Position numbers and translations under genes: made by a program
Assembly (NCBI GenBank): GCA_029864095.1
Contig: JAOTUB010000004.1
Span: 1 to 64,000, forward strand
Length of the DNA stretch: 64,000 nt
Source: Gammaproteobacteria bacterium
GTDB lineage: Bacteria; Pseudomonadota; Gammaproteobacteria; Steroidobacterales; Woeseiaceae
Reading direction: 5' to 3'
The notes under the pieces: generated by a model
What the model was told of the DNA's origin: nothing
The model's input: the letters and a program-made list of their open reading frames with translations, nothing else
Databases searched by the model: none
In this document: one piece after another, positions 1-10,605 of the stretch
Layout of the letters: each line of letters starts with the position of its first letter
Numbering within the stretch: position 1 is the first letter of the stretch

Positions 1-2133
1 AAACGTTTGCCGACTTGCGGTCGTCGGCCCACCGTCCGGACAGTAGTCGGTGTCGCCGAGTAGCACATTCACAGCGGAGGTCGGAAGGTCCAATTCCTCG
101 GCAACGCAGGCCGCAAGTACAGCGGGCAGTCCCTGACCCATTTCTGCCGACGAGGTCCGCACCTCGGCCGTTGGCTCCTGCCCGGGATGCAGCCAGACTT
201 CGACTTCTGCGCTGGCCTTGTCCGGTGCGCCGCCGCCGAGCCCGGTGTTCTTGTAGCCGACGGCAAAGCCCCACGCGAAACGCCGATCGCCGTCTTCCCA
301 GGTCCAGCGGAAGTTGTCGCTGTGCATATCCCGGGCAACTTTGTCGATGCACTCGTTCAGGCCGACACTCTCGCGCATCACCTGTCCTGTCGAAGTGACC
401 GCGCCGATGTCCAGTGCGTTTATGCGGCGTAACTCAACCGCGTCCAGGCCAAGCTTGTCAGCCAGCATATCCATGTTGCTTTCCACCGCAAAGCAGCTTT
501 GCGTGACGCCGAATCCGCGAAAGGCGCCGCTGGGAGCGTTGTTGGTGTACATCGCGAAGCAGTCGACTTTTACATTAGGCACGTCGTAGGGTCCGGCCGC
601 GTGTGTAGTCGCGCGTGTGAGCACTTTCTCACTGAGACTGGCATACGCACCGCCGTCTCCGTAGAGCGTTGCTTCGACGGCGGTCAGTTTGCCTGCCCGA
701 GTCGCGCCGGTGCGGATCCGGATGACCGTGGCATGCCGCTTGGGATGAACCAGCAGGCTCTCCTGGCGGGAGTACAGCATCTTCACGGGGCGCTGCGTCG
801 CTTCGGCGAGCAGCGCGGCGTGGATCTGACCCGAGATGTCTTCCTTGCCACCGAACCCGCCGCCGGTCAGGGTCGCGACAACGCGCACAGATTCTGCCGC
901 CACACCTAAGGCGGCAGCGGTCTGGTCACGGTCCTGGTAAGGAATCTGACTGCCGACATAGATTGTGGTCTTGTCGTGCTTCGCGTTCTCGCCGCGGATC
1001 GCCGCAGTATCCAGGGTGCCGCCGAAGTTCCCGGGGTTGTAGCCGGCCGGCACGCCGATCGAGCATTCGGGCTCGAGGAACGCGTGTTCGGTAGCGGGCG
1101 TTCGGTAGGTTTGATCGACGATCACATCGGCGGCTGCAAATCCTGCGTCAATGTCGCCCTTGTCGACCTTGATATGTTTGAGCAGATTGCCGTCAGCACG
1201 CCCTTCGTGGACCAGTGGGGCGTCGGACTGAGCAGCGTCTATTGCGCTGCTGACAACGGGCAGCTCTTCATAGTCAACCGTGATCAAATCCACCGCGGCG
1301 GCGGCAGCCTCTTCGCAATCGGCGGCAACGATCGCCACTGCATCTCCGGCATACCGAACCTTGTCGCCACAGAGCACCGGCCAGTCACTGACCACGAGGC
1401 CGTGCAGGTTATCGCCCGGAACATCCTTGTGAGTCAGGACAGCCCGTACGCCATCGAGCGCGCGTGCAGCAGAAACATCGATCGATCGAATTCGCGCATG
1501 GGGCAGGCCGGCGCGCTTCGTACGCGCATACAGCATGCCTGCGAAATGATAGTCATCGGTGTATCGCGCGGCGCCGGTTACCTTCGCACGAGCGTCCGGG
1601 TTAGGTACCGGTCGGCCGACCGCCTGCCCGGCAGGCTGAGTGTCGGGCAGATATGGCGCAACCGCCTGACCTGATGCCTGCAGGATGGCACGAATGACGC
1701 TCCGGTAACCCGTGCAGCGGCAGTATGTGTCTTTGAGAGCAATGCCGATGTCTTGCTCGCTCAGCGTCTCGCCCGCAGCCTTCTTTTCATCGAGTAGCGC
1801 TTTGGCCGTCATAATTAATCCCGGCGTGCAGATACCGCACTGCACGGCCCCGTGATCCAGAAACGCCTGCTGCAAGGGATGCATCGCGCCATTTCTTGAG
1901 AGGCTCTCGATCGTCTCGACTTCCGCGCCTTGCGCTTTGAAGGCCGGAAAGACGCAGCTGACCACCGGAGTGCCGTTGACAAGGACGGTGCAAATCCCGC
2001 ACTCGGCCTCATTGCAACCGATCTTGGTTCCGGTCAGCTTCAGATCCTGGCGCAATACCTCTGAGAGATAACGTGACTCGGCAACCTCGAGATCAACCGG
2101 CGCGCCGTTTACGCGCATTTGCAGCCTGCTCAC
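1..2133 (-). CDS. xdhD: Molybdenum hydroxylase (xanthine dehydrogenase family), 2Fe-2S domain fused to Mo-binding domain; C-terminus beyond left edge
   Basis: Not in the ORF track because it has no stop in the window. Reverse frame reads MRVNGAPVDLEV..CNEAECGICTVLVNG..CGICTPG..CRCTGYRSV, then the Mo-domain ..LTGGGFGGKEDIS.. and ..GAFRGFGV... GTG start at 2133 overlaps the upstream stop (GTGA); ATG alternative at 2118. Confidence 0.88.
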   Translation of the reverse strand, partial: MSRLQMRVNGAPVDLEVAESRYLSEVLRQDLKLTGTKIGCNEAECGICTVLVNGTPVVSCVFPAFKAQGAEVETIESLSRNGAMHPLQQAFLDHGAVQCGICTPGLIMTAKALLDEKKAAGETLSEQDIGIALKDTYCRCTGYRSVIRAILQASGQAVAPYLPDTQPAGQAVGRPVPNPDARAKVTGAARYTDDYHFAGMLYARTKRAGLPHARIRSIDVSAARALDGVRAVLTHKDVPGDNLHGLVVSDWPVLCGDKVRYAGDAVAIVAADCEEAAAAAVDLITVDYEELPVVSSAIDAAQSDAPLVHEGRADGNLLKHIKVDKGDIDAGFAAADVIVDQTYRTPATEHAFLEPECSIGVPAGYNPGNFGGTLDTAAIRGENAKHDKTTIYVGSQIPYQDRDQTAAALGVAAESVRVVATLTGGGFGGKEDISGQIHAALLAEATQRPVKMLYSRQESLLVHPKRHATVIRIRTGATRAGKLTAVEATLYGDGGAYASLSEKVLTRATTHAAGPYDVPNVKVDCFAMYTNNAPSGAFRGFGVTQSCFAVESNMDMLADKLGLDAVELRRINALDIGAVTSTGQVMRESVGLNECIDKVARDMHSDNFRWTWEDGDRRFAWGFAVGYKNTGLGGGAPDKASAEVEVWLHPGQEPTAEVRTSSAEMGQGLPAVLAACVAEELDLPTSAVNVLLGDTDYCPDGGPTTASRQTF

Positions 2134-3035
2134 GAGCTTGCCTCGTCGCCGGCCGCCCGCCTTGCGGCTCGCCACAAAATATCGGGCAGGTAAGTGCGAA
2201 CCATGGCCTCGCGATAAGCGTGACTCGCACGGTATTTACTCGCGCGCAGTGACACGCAGCTGAGCGCGACATCCGTCGCTTTTTCGAACTGTTCTGTGGA
2301 TACCGCGCCGCCGATGAGCGTCTCCATCGCGGGCTCGGCAAGATACGGCACGGGACCAACCGGGCCCATGCTGATACGCGCGTCCGCGATCGTGTCGTCG
2401 CGGCGTTGCAGTCGGACCGCCATCGAAATGATCGGCAGGCAGAGGCCCTGTGGCCGCATGACACGCTGATAGGCGGAACCTTCGTCGGTGCCCGTTGGCC
2501 GAAAGCGCAGCCGCGTCAGCACCTCCCTGTGGCGATCGATGAAGCTCTTGCCCGGCGCCCGAAACGAATCCTGAAGTTGCATCCAGTGCGTTCCGCCAAT
2601 TCCTGCCACCTCGATTTCGCCACCGAGTGCGAGCAGCCCGATTGTCCCGTCCCCGGCAGGAAGCGCGTGCGCGACATTGCCGGCGAGCGTGCCGACATTG
2701 CGCACCTGCGGTCCGCCGATGACGCTGCAACTTTCGGCAAGACACCTGCCATAGCGATGAATGAGCTCGTTGCCGATGATCTGGCTGTGCGTTACCCCGC
2801 AGCCGATAACGATGTAGCCATCCTCTTCCGTGATCCGGTCGAGGCCGGCAATGCGTGAAGCATCCACCATCGCGTCGACCGGACGGTGCAAACCGCGGCG
2901 GGTCTCAACTACCAGGTCAGTGCCGCCACCGATTACACGCGCGCGACCATCGTAGCGTTGCAGCAGTGCTACCGCCTCGGCCACAGATTGTGGTGCGTAG
3001 TAGCTCTGCCAGGAGTTCGTCGAATTGCTCGTCAT
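2130..3035 (-). CDS. ygfM: FAD-binding subunit of xanthine dehydrogenase family
   Basis: 301 aa; VIGGGTDLVVETRRG and SVIGGPQVRNVGTLAGNVAHALPAGD FAD motifs; between ssnA-like and xdhD-like genes. Confidence 0.88.
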   Translation of the reverse strand: MTSNSTNSWQSYYAPQSVAEAVALLQRYDGRARVIGGGTDLVVETRRGLHRPVDAMVDASRIAGLDRITEEDGYIVIGCGVTHSQIIGNELIHRYGRCLAESCSVIGGPQVRNVGTLAGNVAHALPAGDGTIGLLALGGEIEVAGIGGTHWMQLQDSFRAPGKSFIDRHREVLTRLRFRPTGTDEGSAYQRVMRPQGLCLPIISMAVRLQRRDDTIADARISMGPVGPVPYLAEPAMETLIGGAVSTEQFEKATDVALSCVSLRASKYRASHAYREAMVRTYLPDILWRAARRAAGDEASS

Positions 3036-3047
3036 CGCCGTGCCCGA

Positions 3048-4370
3048 TCAGTGGATCCTTGCCCATATTGCCGCCGCGCGCTCGGCGCAGCCGGCGCGCA
3101 CAGCCGCTTCGTCGAGATGCGGCAGTTGGCCGTCATCGACGATCACGCGACCGCGAGCGATCGTCGTCTGAACGCGGCTGAAACTCAGGCCAAACAGGAG
3201 ATGTCCGTATAAGGTGCCCGCGTCAAGTGGCGTGAACGGCACGTAATCGTGAATGACGACATCAGCCAGCTGGCCGGCGGCCAGCGCGCCTCGTGGCTCC
3301 ACGAAAATGCGGTTGCAGATCGTGCGGTTGTTATGCAACAGGATTTCGCAGGCCTCGGCGAACGCCAGCGTTGGATCTCGGTGGTCGGTGCGCTGGTGCA
3401 GATACAGCGCGCGTGCCTGGGAGATCAAATGCGAAGACATGCCGTCGGTACCGATACCGACAGTTACGCCGTGTCGCAGGAAGTCGAGCGCCGGTGAGAC
3501 ACGAAGTCCGTTGTTCATGTTCGATTCCGGATTGCTTACAAGCATCGAATCCGTGGAATGCAGCAGATCCATTTCCCGCGGTTCGAGATGTGTACCGTGT
3601 ACGAAAATCGTCTTGGGGCCAGGGATGCCGAAGTCGGCGAAGCGGTCTATGATGCTCCGCCCGCAACGCCTGGTCGTCGTCTGTACATCAACCAGATCCT
3701 CGGCAGCATGTACGTGGAAACCGACATCGAGGGCCTGGCCGATTTCAGCACAACGCTCGAGCGTCTCCGTGCCCAGCGTCATCAGCGCGTGCAGACCGAA
3801 CATCGCGGTTAGCTGATCATCGTCGGATTTGCGGCACTTGCGAATGTAGCGTTCGTTCTCTTCGATGCCTTGTGCTTCCGCATTGCGATCCGAGACCTCG
3901 TAGCAGAGGCAGCCACTCAAACCGACGTCGCGGAATGCCTGTTCGACCCGATCGAGACTGCCGTCGCAGCACGAAGGCGATGCGTGATGATCAATGATCG
4001 TCGTGCACCCGGCGCGTGCCGCCTCGATAAGTGCGAGCAACGCCGAGAAATAGACATCGTCCGAATCGAGCGCCGCGTCGAGCTTCCACCAGAGCTTCTT
4101 GAGGTTCTCTTCGAAACTGCGTGCAGGCGGACCGGGCGGCGTGAAGCCCCGGGCAAACGTCGAATAGAGGTGATGGTGCGCGTTGATCAATCCGGGCATC
4201 ACGAGCCGGCCGCCGGCGTCAATGCTGCGATCCGCGACATACGAGCCGGGCGCAATGTCCCCGACAGCGACGATCCGGCGACCGTCGATGTATATGCTGC
4301 CGTTGTCGACGAAGCGGTTTTCTTCATCGAGCGTGACCAGCCGCCCATTCGTGATCAGCAGGGAACTCAT
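3048..4370 (-). CDS. ssnA: Amidohydrolase (SsnA / 8-oxoguanine deaminase-like)
   Basis: 440 aa; GLINAHHHLYST, TIIDHHAS, GIGTDGMSS amidohydrolase motifs; operon context. Confidence 0.82.
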   Translation of the reverse strand: MSSLLITNGRLVTLDEENRFVDNGSIYIDGRRIVAVGDIAPGSYVADRSIDAGGRLVMPGLINAHHHLYSTFARGFTPPGPPARSFEENLKKLWWKLDAALDSDDVYFSALLALIEAARAGCTTIIDHHASPSCCDGSLDRVEQAFRDVGLSGCLCYEVSDRNAEAQGIEENERYIRKCRKSDDDQLTAMFGLHALMTLGTETLERCAEIGQALDVGFHVHAAEDLVDVQTTTRRCGRSIIDRFADFGIPGPKTIFVHGTHLEPREMDLLHSTDSMLVSNPESNMNNGLRVSPALDFLRHGVTVGIGTDGMSSHLISQARALYLHQRTDHRDPTLAFAEACEILLHNNRTICNRIFVEPRGALAAGQLADVVIHDYVPFTPLDAGTLYGHLLFGLSFSRVQTTIARGRVIVDDGQLPHLDEAAVRAGCAERAAAIWARIH

Positions 4371-4426
4371 CGTAATAGTCTCTTTTTGTTGAGAATAGCC
4401 CTACAAAGGGCCCGGGTCGGTCGTGG

Positions 4427-7400
4427 CTAATCCCTATATCCCGGGTGCGCTATCCAGCCCGCCGGCGCGACACTGGCGCCTGGAACCGCTGGCAGCTGCG
4501 GCATGGAGCTCCGCAGGCCCCGCAGCAGCGCATACATGGAGGCGCCGGGCTCCTCCTCGAGCAGGTCGCCACCCACGTACTCGAGCTGCTCGTTAACCTC
4601 GATGTACCACGATTTCTCCCGCCAGCGCGCCTCCATCGCCCAGCCGTCGTCGGTTCTGAGCATCATGAAGGCGTTGTCTTGCTGCGCCTCGAAGTCGGCG
4701 CGCTCGAGATACAGCCGGGGCTTGTCGCGGTAGGGCGCTCCGGCGGTCGGGCAGAAGGTCGTGCAGTTACCGCATTCATTGCAGAGGTCCGCCAGCACAG
4801 CAACCTGGAATCGCTGCTGCACGGCCACAGGCTTTTCGGCAGGCCCGGTTTCGTAGGTCAGGAGCGCGAGGTTCGGGCAGACGCCTACGCAAATACTGCA
4901 ATACGTGTCGCAGTCCAGACAGCGGGCCGCCTCTGCACGTGCCTGCTGCTCATCGTAGGTGAGTACCACCTCCCTGAAGTCATGCCGGTCCGCGAGCGGC
5001 GTGAGCGGGGCGGGGACGCGCCATTCCCGGTGACTGCGTCGTCGCTGCAGCGCCGCTGTGTCGATAGCTACCGTCGCCGGCATCTCAGCCGCGCCCGGGA
5101 GGCGATTGAGAATACTGGCGGCGATGGCTTTGCCCGCCGCCGCCGCTTTGACGATCGACGCAGGCCCCTCATTGGCCACATCGCCACCGGCATAGATACC
5201 GGGTACCGAGGTCTCGAATGTGACAGGGTCAACGTCGATGTAGCCGTAGTCGTTGACAGCGATAGGTTCGCCATCAAAGAAATCCAGAACCGCGTGCTGG
5301 TTGACGGCGAAAATCAAGGTATCGAGCGGCACTTCGAAGTCGGTGCCGGCAACCTCATGCGGAATCTTGCGGCCGGAAGCGTCACGATCTCCTGCGAAAA
5401 CCGTGCGCCGGCATACCAGCGCCCGCAGCTTGCCGTTTTCAACCACGAGCCGCTGCGGCTGGCACAATTCGCGGATCTCGATATCTTCCTCGAGCATCTG
5501 CGCCACTTCCTCACGGTCGGCCGGCATCTGGTCGATCGTGCGGCGGTAGATCAGGCTGACCTGACCGTCAGTTTGGCGTCGGGCGACGCGCGCGCAGTCT
5601 ATGGCCGTGTCGCCTGCGCCGATAACGCCAACACGCTCGCCGACTTCCAAAGACGGATTTTCCCGCGAGCGCTGCAAAAACCGCAGGGCATCTATCACCC
5701 CTTCACAGTCCTCTCCCTCGAGGCTCAAGGTGTTGCTGAGCTGCGCCCCGACCATGATCACTATTTGATCGAAACCGTCGCGACGCAATTGCGCCAGGCC
5801 GAAGTCGCGCCCCGCTTTCATGCCGTAATGGAAGCGCACGCCGAGTTCCTCGAGCATTGCAAAGTCCCGTTCGAACACTTCCTGTGAAAGGCGGTAGGCG
5901 GGGACCGCCCTGCCAACCATGCCCCCGGCATGGGAATGCTGCTCAAACACGTCGACTTCCCAGCCGGCGGCAGCGAGCTCATAGGCCGCAGCCATTCCGC
6001 CAGGCCCCGCTCCGACGATCGCGACCTTCCCACCGGTGCGCGCTGGCGGCCGATTTATCGCGGGCCTTTGCACGCGGTCCGTAACGAAACGCTTGACGTC
6101 ACGAATCGCCAGCGGTTCATCCAGGTGAGTTCGCACGCAGGTTTGTTCGCACAAATGGTCACAGGCGCGACCGAGCACGCACGGTACAGGATTGTCGTCG
6201 TGAATCACGTCAAGCGCTGCGGCGAACTCGCCCTTGCGCACGGCGCGCATGTAATCAGGAACTTTCTGATCGAGTGGACACTCATCGGTACACGGTGCTT
6301 TGATGCAGTCAAACAAACCGAGCCGACGTGAGGTCTTCGTACGGGATGTGTCAAACGTCCCCTTCCGGTAATGCGCATTGTTGCGTGTCTGTTCCGCATA
6401 ACGACGCAGGTTGAGGCGGGCAGCTGATTTGGCATCCGCAAGGGACGCATCGCGGCCTGCCGTCGCCCGGATAAATTCCTCGAGACTGTTGGCGGACGCC
6501 TTGCGCAACGCGTCTTCGGTATTCTCGAGATACTGCAACAGACGCAGATAGCCGCCGGTCTTCAAGAGATCGGAGCAGGCCGTCACGGTCTGCATGCCAG
6601 ACGCCAGCAAGGCGGGCGCATTGAAGCAATTCGCACCCGCCGAGAACGACATAGGCAATTCGCCTTCGAACTCTTCGGCCAACCGGTGCGCGAGATTAAC
6701 TGTGATTGCATGAAGCGGGCGTCCGGAGAGATACATCATCTTTTCCGCTGCGTCGAACACCGAACCAGTGTTTTCAACTTCGAGCGTGTTACTCAACTTG
6801 ACGCCGAAAACCAGATTGCATGAGTCGGCAACCGCCTGCAGCCTGCGCAGCATCGGCAGCGCAGCCGATAGCTTCAGGTCGTGCTCGAACGCGATGTCGG
6901 GCACGACGACGTCGGTGAACTTCAGGTCGTCATGCAATATCTCTCGCAACAGTTCCGGTCCGAGCAGCGTCGGGTTGCACTTGACGAGCGTGTGTAAGCC
7001 GCGCTCCTGCAGGAGATAGCTGCTTATGCTCTCAATCTCGTCAGGGGGGCAGCCGTGCATGGTGGAGAGCGTAACGTTGTCGGAGAGACGATCCGGAATC
7101 GGCAGGTCGCGAACTTGCGGAAAGTATCGAGCAAGCTGATCGAGCATGGCCTGTTTGTAATCAGAGCAGTCATGCATCTGATCCAGAAACCACTGCATAT
7201 TGGGTTGCTGAATACCGTCGAAGTTGTAACCCACACTGATATTGAACACGACGCCAGGCGAGTCATTCGGGAAGCCGAGTTTGTGGTGAAGTGCATGAAT
7301 CAATACCCAGGCGCGCAGATACTCGTCGAAGGATTGATGCACCTTCAACTCCTGCGACCATTCGACGTTATAGCCCTCGTCCTGCATGTCGATACAGGGT

Positions 7401-7708
7401 TTTGATACGTCGAGCACGTCTAGGGTTTGCACGGTCTTCAGTTCGATGTAACGCGCACCGCAAAGCCACGCGGCCACGATATTTTGTGCCATCTGTGAAT
7501 GCGGACCGGCTGCGGGGCCGAAGGGTGTTTCCAGCGGGTTGCCGTAGGTGCTCGTGCGATATGCTGCGTCGGCGTGCGGCACGAAGAAAAGCTGGCGGGG
7601 AATGCCAAAGACCGAATTACGGGTCTCCAATTCGGCAAACACCCATGAGAACAATTGTTCTGTGGCGATCGGTTGGAACAGCTCAGACATCGTTGTCTGC
7701 CTCCCCAC
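4427..7708 (-). CDS. ygfK: YgfK-like FAD/FeS oxidoreductase ('putative selenate reductase subunit' family)
   Basis: 1093 aa; N-terminal DHOD-like domain (TPFGPAAGPHSQMAQNIVAAW), glutamate-synthase-small-subunit-like region (CDHLCEQTC, VAIVGAGPGGMAAAYELA), C-terminal ferredoxin Cys (CNECGNCTTFCP). Confidence 0.85.
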   Translation of the reverse strand: MGRQTTMSELFQPIATEQLFSWVFAELETRNSVFGIPRQLFFVPHADAAYRTSTYGNPLETPFGPAAGPHSQMAQNIVAAWLCGARYIELKTVQTLDVLDVSKPCIDMQDEGYNVEWSQELKVHQSFDEYLRAWVLIHALHHKLGFPNDSPGVVFNISVGYNFDGIQQPNMQWFLDQMHDCSDYKQAMLDQLARYFPQVRDLPIPDRLSDNVTLSTMHGCPPDEIESISSYLLQERGLHTLVKCNPTLLGPELLREILHDDLKFTDVVVPDIAFEHDLKLSAALPMLRRLQAVADSCNLVFGVKLSNTLEVENTGSVFDAAEKMMYLSGRPLHAITVNLAHRLAEEFEGELPMSFSAGANCFNAPALLASGMQTVTACSDLLKTGGYLRLLQYLENTEDALRKASANSLEEFIRATAGRDASLADAKSAARLNLRRYAEQTRNNAHYRKGTFDTSRTKTSRRLGLFDCIKAPCTDECPLDQKVPDYMRAVRKGEFAAALDVIHDDNPVPCVLGRACDHLCEQTCVRTHLDEPLAIRDVKRFVTDRVQRPAINRPPARTGGKVAIVGAGPGGMAAAYELAAAGWEVDVFEQHSHAGGMVGRAVPAYRLSQEVFERDFAMLEELGVRFHYGMKAGRDFGLAQLRRDGFDQIVIMVGAQLSNTLSLEGEDCEGVIDALRFLQRSRENPSLEVGERVGVIGAGDTAIDCARVARRQTDGQVSLIYRRTIDQMPADREEVAQMLEEDIEIRELCQPQRLVVENGKLRALVCRRTVFAGDRDASGRKIPHEVAGTDFEVPLDTLIFAVNQHAVLDFFDGEPIAVNDYGYIDVDPVTFETSVPGIYAGGDVANEGPASIVKAAAAGKAIAASILNRLPGAAEMPATVAIDTAALQRRRSHREWRVPAPLTPLADRHDFREVVLTYDEQQARAEAARCLDCDTYCSICVGVCPNLALLTYETGPAEKPVAVQQRFQVAVLADLCNECGNCTTFCPTAGAPYRDKPRLYLERADFEAQQDNAFMMLRTDDGWAMEARWREKSWYIEVNEQLEYVGGDLLEEEPGASMYALLRGLRSSMPQLPAVPGASVAPAGWIAHPGYRD

Positions 7709-7773
7709 TCAATTGAACCGTCATTGCCGGATTCGTCGATATACGCACTTGCCGTAGCGAGCGCTTCGGCAAC

Positions 7774-9000
7774 TCACGGCTCGTGTTGCCGCAGAATCGA
7801 GTTGACGTTGCTGATGACGGCATCGCTGCGCAGGATACTTACATGGCCTTCGTCGTAGCCTCGAATCTTCCAGGCCTGCTCCTGCGCGGCGTCGCGGAGC
7901 TGACTGCTCAACCGGATGACGCCGTCACTGCTCCCGGAACTCAGGAAGTTGTCCTGGTGGAACCCGAACAGGAGATAGTGAGGCAAGCCATCCGGCAACG
8001 TCGAATCGAAAAGCGTCGACACGAAGTCACTGTCAGGGCTGAGATCGTTCCAGACCGGCACAACGGCAGGAGCCCATTTCAAGCCACTTTGGGCGGATGC
8101 GACGCCATCCCACGGCGTCGATAGCGTGATAAACGAGCGCAGGTAATCGCAGCGATCATTTTGCACACAGAGGTTCAGGCTGCCCCTGGATACAAGGCCG
8201 CCCATGCTGTGAGCGATGATATGCAGCTCGCCGAAACCATACTGGCGATGCAGCGCTTCGACGAACTGAAACATGCCTCGTGCGAGCCAGGACAGCCGCA
8301 GTCCCGAGGGATAACTCAGTATCCAGGGTTGCAACCTGGAGCGGTCGATGTTGTCGATGATTGCCGAAAAATCGCTCGGCGAGCCATTGATGCCATGCAC
8401 AAACAGCACCGGAACCCTGCTCGGGTCATACGCTTCGAGGAAGTGAATACCCGTACCGCCGTCCTCCATGAATGCGAACGGCTCCCACAGACCCTTCTTG
8501 CCGTGTCTGCTCGAAAACAGCGGATCATCCAGCGACGAGACGGTGCCAATGTGCGTCTTCACATAGTTGTTGAGGTGGTTTTCGAGCGGCACGTCGACGA
8601 GAGACTTCGGGTACGGTAACTGCTCGTCTGCGGTGATCAGGATGTCTATGCCCCGGGTCGCACCGTTTTTCGGGGCTAACGCCTGCGCTTGTGCGGCCCA
8701 GCCATAGGGTTCGTCTGCCTGGAATTTCAGGTCCTTATTCATGTCGGCAAACGCGAAAAAGTAGGTTGGTGTCCTGGCAGAGCGGATCTCGAATACCCCG
8801 GGGCCCGATATCATCCGAAAGCTCGTGATCTCGGTGGCGTCACGGTCTTGCAGTGCGACGACCAGGGTCGAGTGGAATTCGAGAACGTCAGTGGATACCT
8901 CCCCGGTGAACAAGTGTGCGATATCGTCGAGCTTTCTGAGGTCACTCTCGAGCTTCTGAAAGACGCAACTACTCAACAACGCCACACACGCAAGAGGCAT
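7774..9000 (-). CDS. Secreted/lipoprotein alpha/beta hydrolase (lipase/PGAP1-like)
   Basis: VPVLFVHGINGSPSDF oxyanion-side motif and HIIAHSMGGLVS nucleophile elbow. Start moved to 9000, giving MPLACVALLSSC lipobox; the ORF track starts at 9069. Confidence 0.75.
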   Translation of the reverse strand: MPLACVALLSSCVFQKLESDLRKLDDIAHLFTGEVSTDVLEFHSTLVVALQDRDATEITSFRMISGPGVFEIRSARTPTYFFAFADMNKDLKFQADEPYGWAAQAQALAPKNGATRGIDILITADEQLPYPKSLVDVPLENHLNNYVKTHIGTVSSLDDPLFSSRHGKKGLWEPFAFMEDGGTGIHFLEAYDPSRVPVLFVHGINGSPSDFSAIIDNIDRSRLQPWILSYPSGLRLSWLARGMFQFVEALHRQYGFGELHIIAHSMGGLVSRGSLNLCVQNDRCDYLRSFITLSTPWDGVASAQSGLKWAPAVVPVWNDLSPDSDFVSTLFDSTLPDGLPHYLLFGFHQDNFLSSGSSDGVIRLSSQLRDAAQEQAWKIRGYDEGHVSILRSDAVISNVNSILRQHEP

Positions 9001-9420
9001 TACGAAGTCACGAGCGAGCTGGTTTGCCAATGGATCGTTACCCGAGAATACGTTGGTCGAATACGTCAAATATGTGGCGGTACTTCAAGATGAAACCCCA
9101 TTCTTTTGTGCGGATACGCAAGCGTCCATGAACAGCGGCGACGTGGGGCGTTGCAGCCCCTCGCCGCACGCGAATGTTGGTAGCGGGAGCGCCACACAGT
9201 AAAGGCTGCAGCTGACCTGCCGCGCTGTCGCATCAGGTTTCACAGCGTCGTTGCCGTCGCGTAATGCCTGATTCTATCCCATGACCCGGCTTCCTTGCGG
9301 CGTTCCTGACAGCTGGACGCGGAGGCGGCGGTGCGCGGTTTTCGATATGTGTTTTCCGATATGTCGTCAGACACGGCGCCGGAACAGAATAGGGGCAGCC
9401 CGGTCCAAAAAGCTAGTGAT

Positions 9421-10032
9421 ATGAACGCCTGTCGATTAGTACTTTTCGCGCCGCTGATTCTCATTGCTTGTGCGACAGAGTCAGAACCGCAATACGATCC
9501 GCTGCAGCAGTACGAAGAGCTGGATGCGGTGACGATACTGGACGCGCCGAGTGCCATCGCAGGTAATTTCGCACCGGAGCATCTCTATCGGGTGCGGCGG
9601 GGCGAATACCTGGTCGAGCTTCTGGGCTGTGGTGCCTGCCATACCGACGGGGCGCTCGAGGGTGCGCCGCAGATGGACAGGGCCCTGGCGGGCTCCGGTA
9701 TCGGCATCGCCTATACCAACCCCCTCGGCACCGAAAACCCCGGCATCGTCTTTCCGCCCAACATCACGCCCGACGAAGAAACCGGTATCGGCCTTTGGAG
9801 CGATCAACAGATCGAGCAGGCAATTCGCGTTGGCCTGGGTCGTCACGCCGACCGTCGGATTGCGGTCATGCCATGGCAGGGCTATACGAAGCTGACGGCC
9901 GAAGACGTCACGTCTATCGTCAGCTATTTGCGTAGCATTGAGGCGGTTCGTCACCAGGTGCCAGACGACGTTGCGCCGGGCGAAAAGACCAAACGCCCTT
10001 ACGTGTACTTCGGCATTTACCGGAGTCGCTAG
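9421..10032 (+). CDS. Monoheme c-type cytochrome, lipoprotein
   Basis: MNACRLVLFAPLILIACATES lipobox; single CGACH. Confidence 0.8.
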   Translation: MNACRLVLFAPLILIACATESEPQYDPLQQYEELDAVTILDAPSAIAGNFAPEHLYRVRRGEYLVELLGCGACHTDGALEGAPQMDRALAGSGIGIAYTNPLGTENPGIVFPPNITPDEETGIGLWSDQQIEQAIRVGLGRHADRRIAVMPWQGYTKLTAEDVTSIVSYLRSIEAVRHQVPDDVAPGEKTKRPYVYFGIYRSR

Positions 10033-10092
10033 TCAGCCAGACGCCGATTCTTTCGCGGTCAGTGTATAGTCGATTCTCCTGCAAAACTGTGG

Positions 10093-10605
10093 ATGGAGAC
10101 GATGCGACAAGTTTTGTTTGTACTGATCTTCCTGATGTTTCTGCCGCTGACGGCGAGCGCAAAAAAAGAAACCTATACGATCGCGAGTTCCATTCCCTTC
10201 GCAGAAGGTAGTGGCGTGAGAGATAATGTCAAAGAGGAATGTGGGTTTGAAACCCGTTTGCCCGAATATATTCGGAAGAAAGCGAAGCGGGGCGTCAACG
10301 TTGTGCTGACGGATGAACCACTCGGCAAAGTAAACGGCAAGGTGTTGTTCCTCGAGATTACGAACGTATTTGCGCTGGGTGGAGGAGGCTACAGCGGGTC
10401 AAAGAGCGCGATTGTCAGCGGTGAACTTAAAGAAAACGGTGAGCTTATCGGATCGGTGACGGCACGACGCCGCACGTTGTTCAGCATGCGGGTGGGAACA
10501 TGCTCGATGCTGAAACGCGTGGCCGAGAAACTTGGTGAAGACATCGCTGACTGGTTGCGGGAACCGACAATGGACGCGAAGCTTGGCGACATCAAAGACG
10601 ATTGA
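10093..10605 (+). CDS. Hypothetical secreted protein
   Basis: 170 aa with signal peptide-like N-terminus (QVLFVLIFLMFLPLTASA). Confidence 0.6.
   Translation: METMRQVLFVLIFLMFLPLTASAKKETYTIASSIPFAEGSGVRDNVKEECGFETRLPEYIRKKAKRGVNVVLTDEPLGKVNGKVLFLEITNVFALGGGGYSGSKSAIVSGELKENGELIGSVTARRRTLFSMRVGTCSMLKRVAEKLGEDIADWLREPTMDAKLGDIKDD

Noticed and set aside
4445-5887. 480-aa plus-strand ORF opposite ygfK
   Set aside because: Shadow ORF of a well-supported 1093-aa gene.
4427-7708. Literal 'selenate reductase' function for the YgfK-like protein
   Set aside because: The name is historical; sequence supports only a FAD/FeS oxidoreductase.
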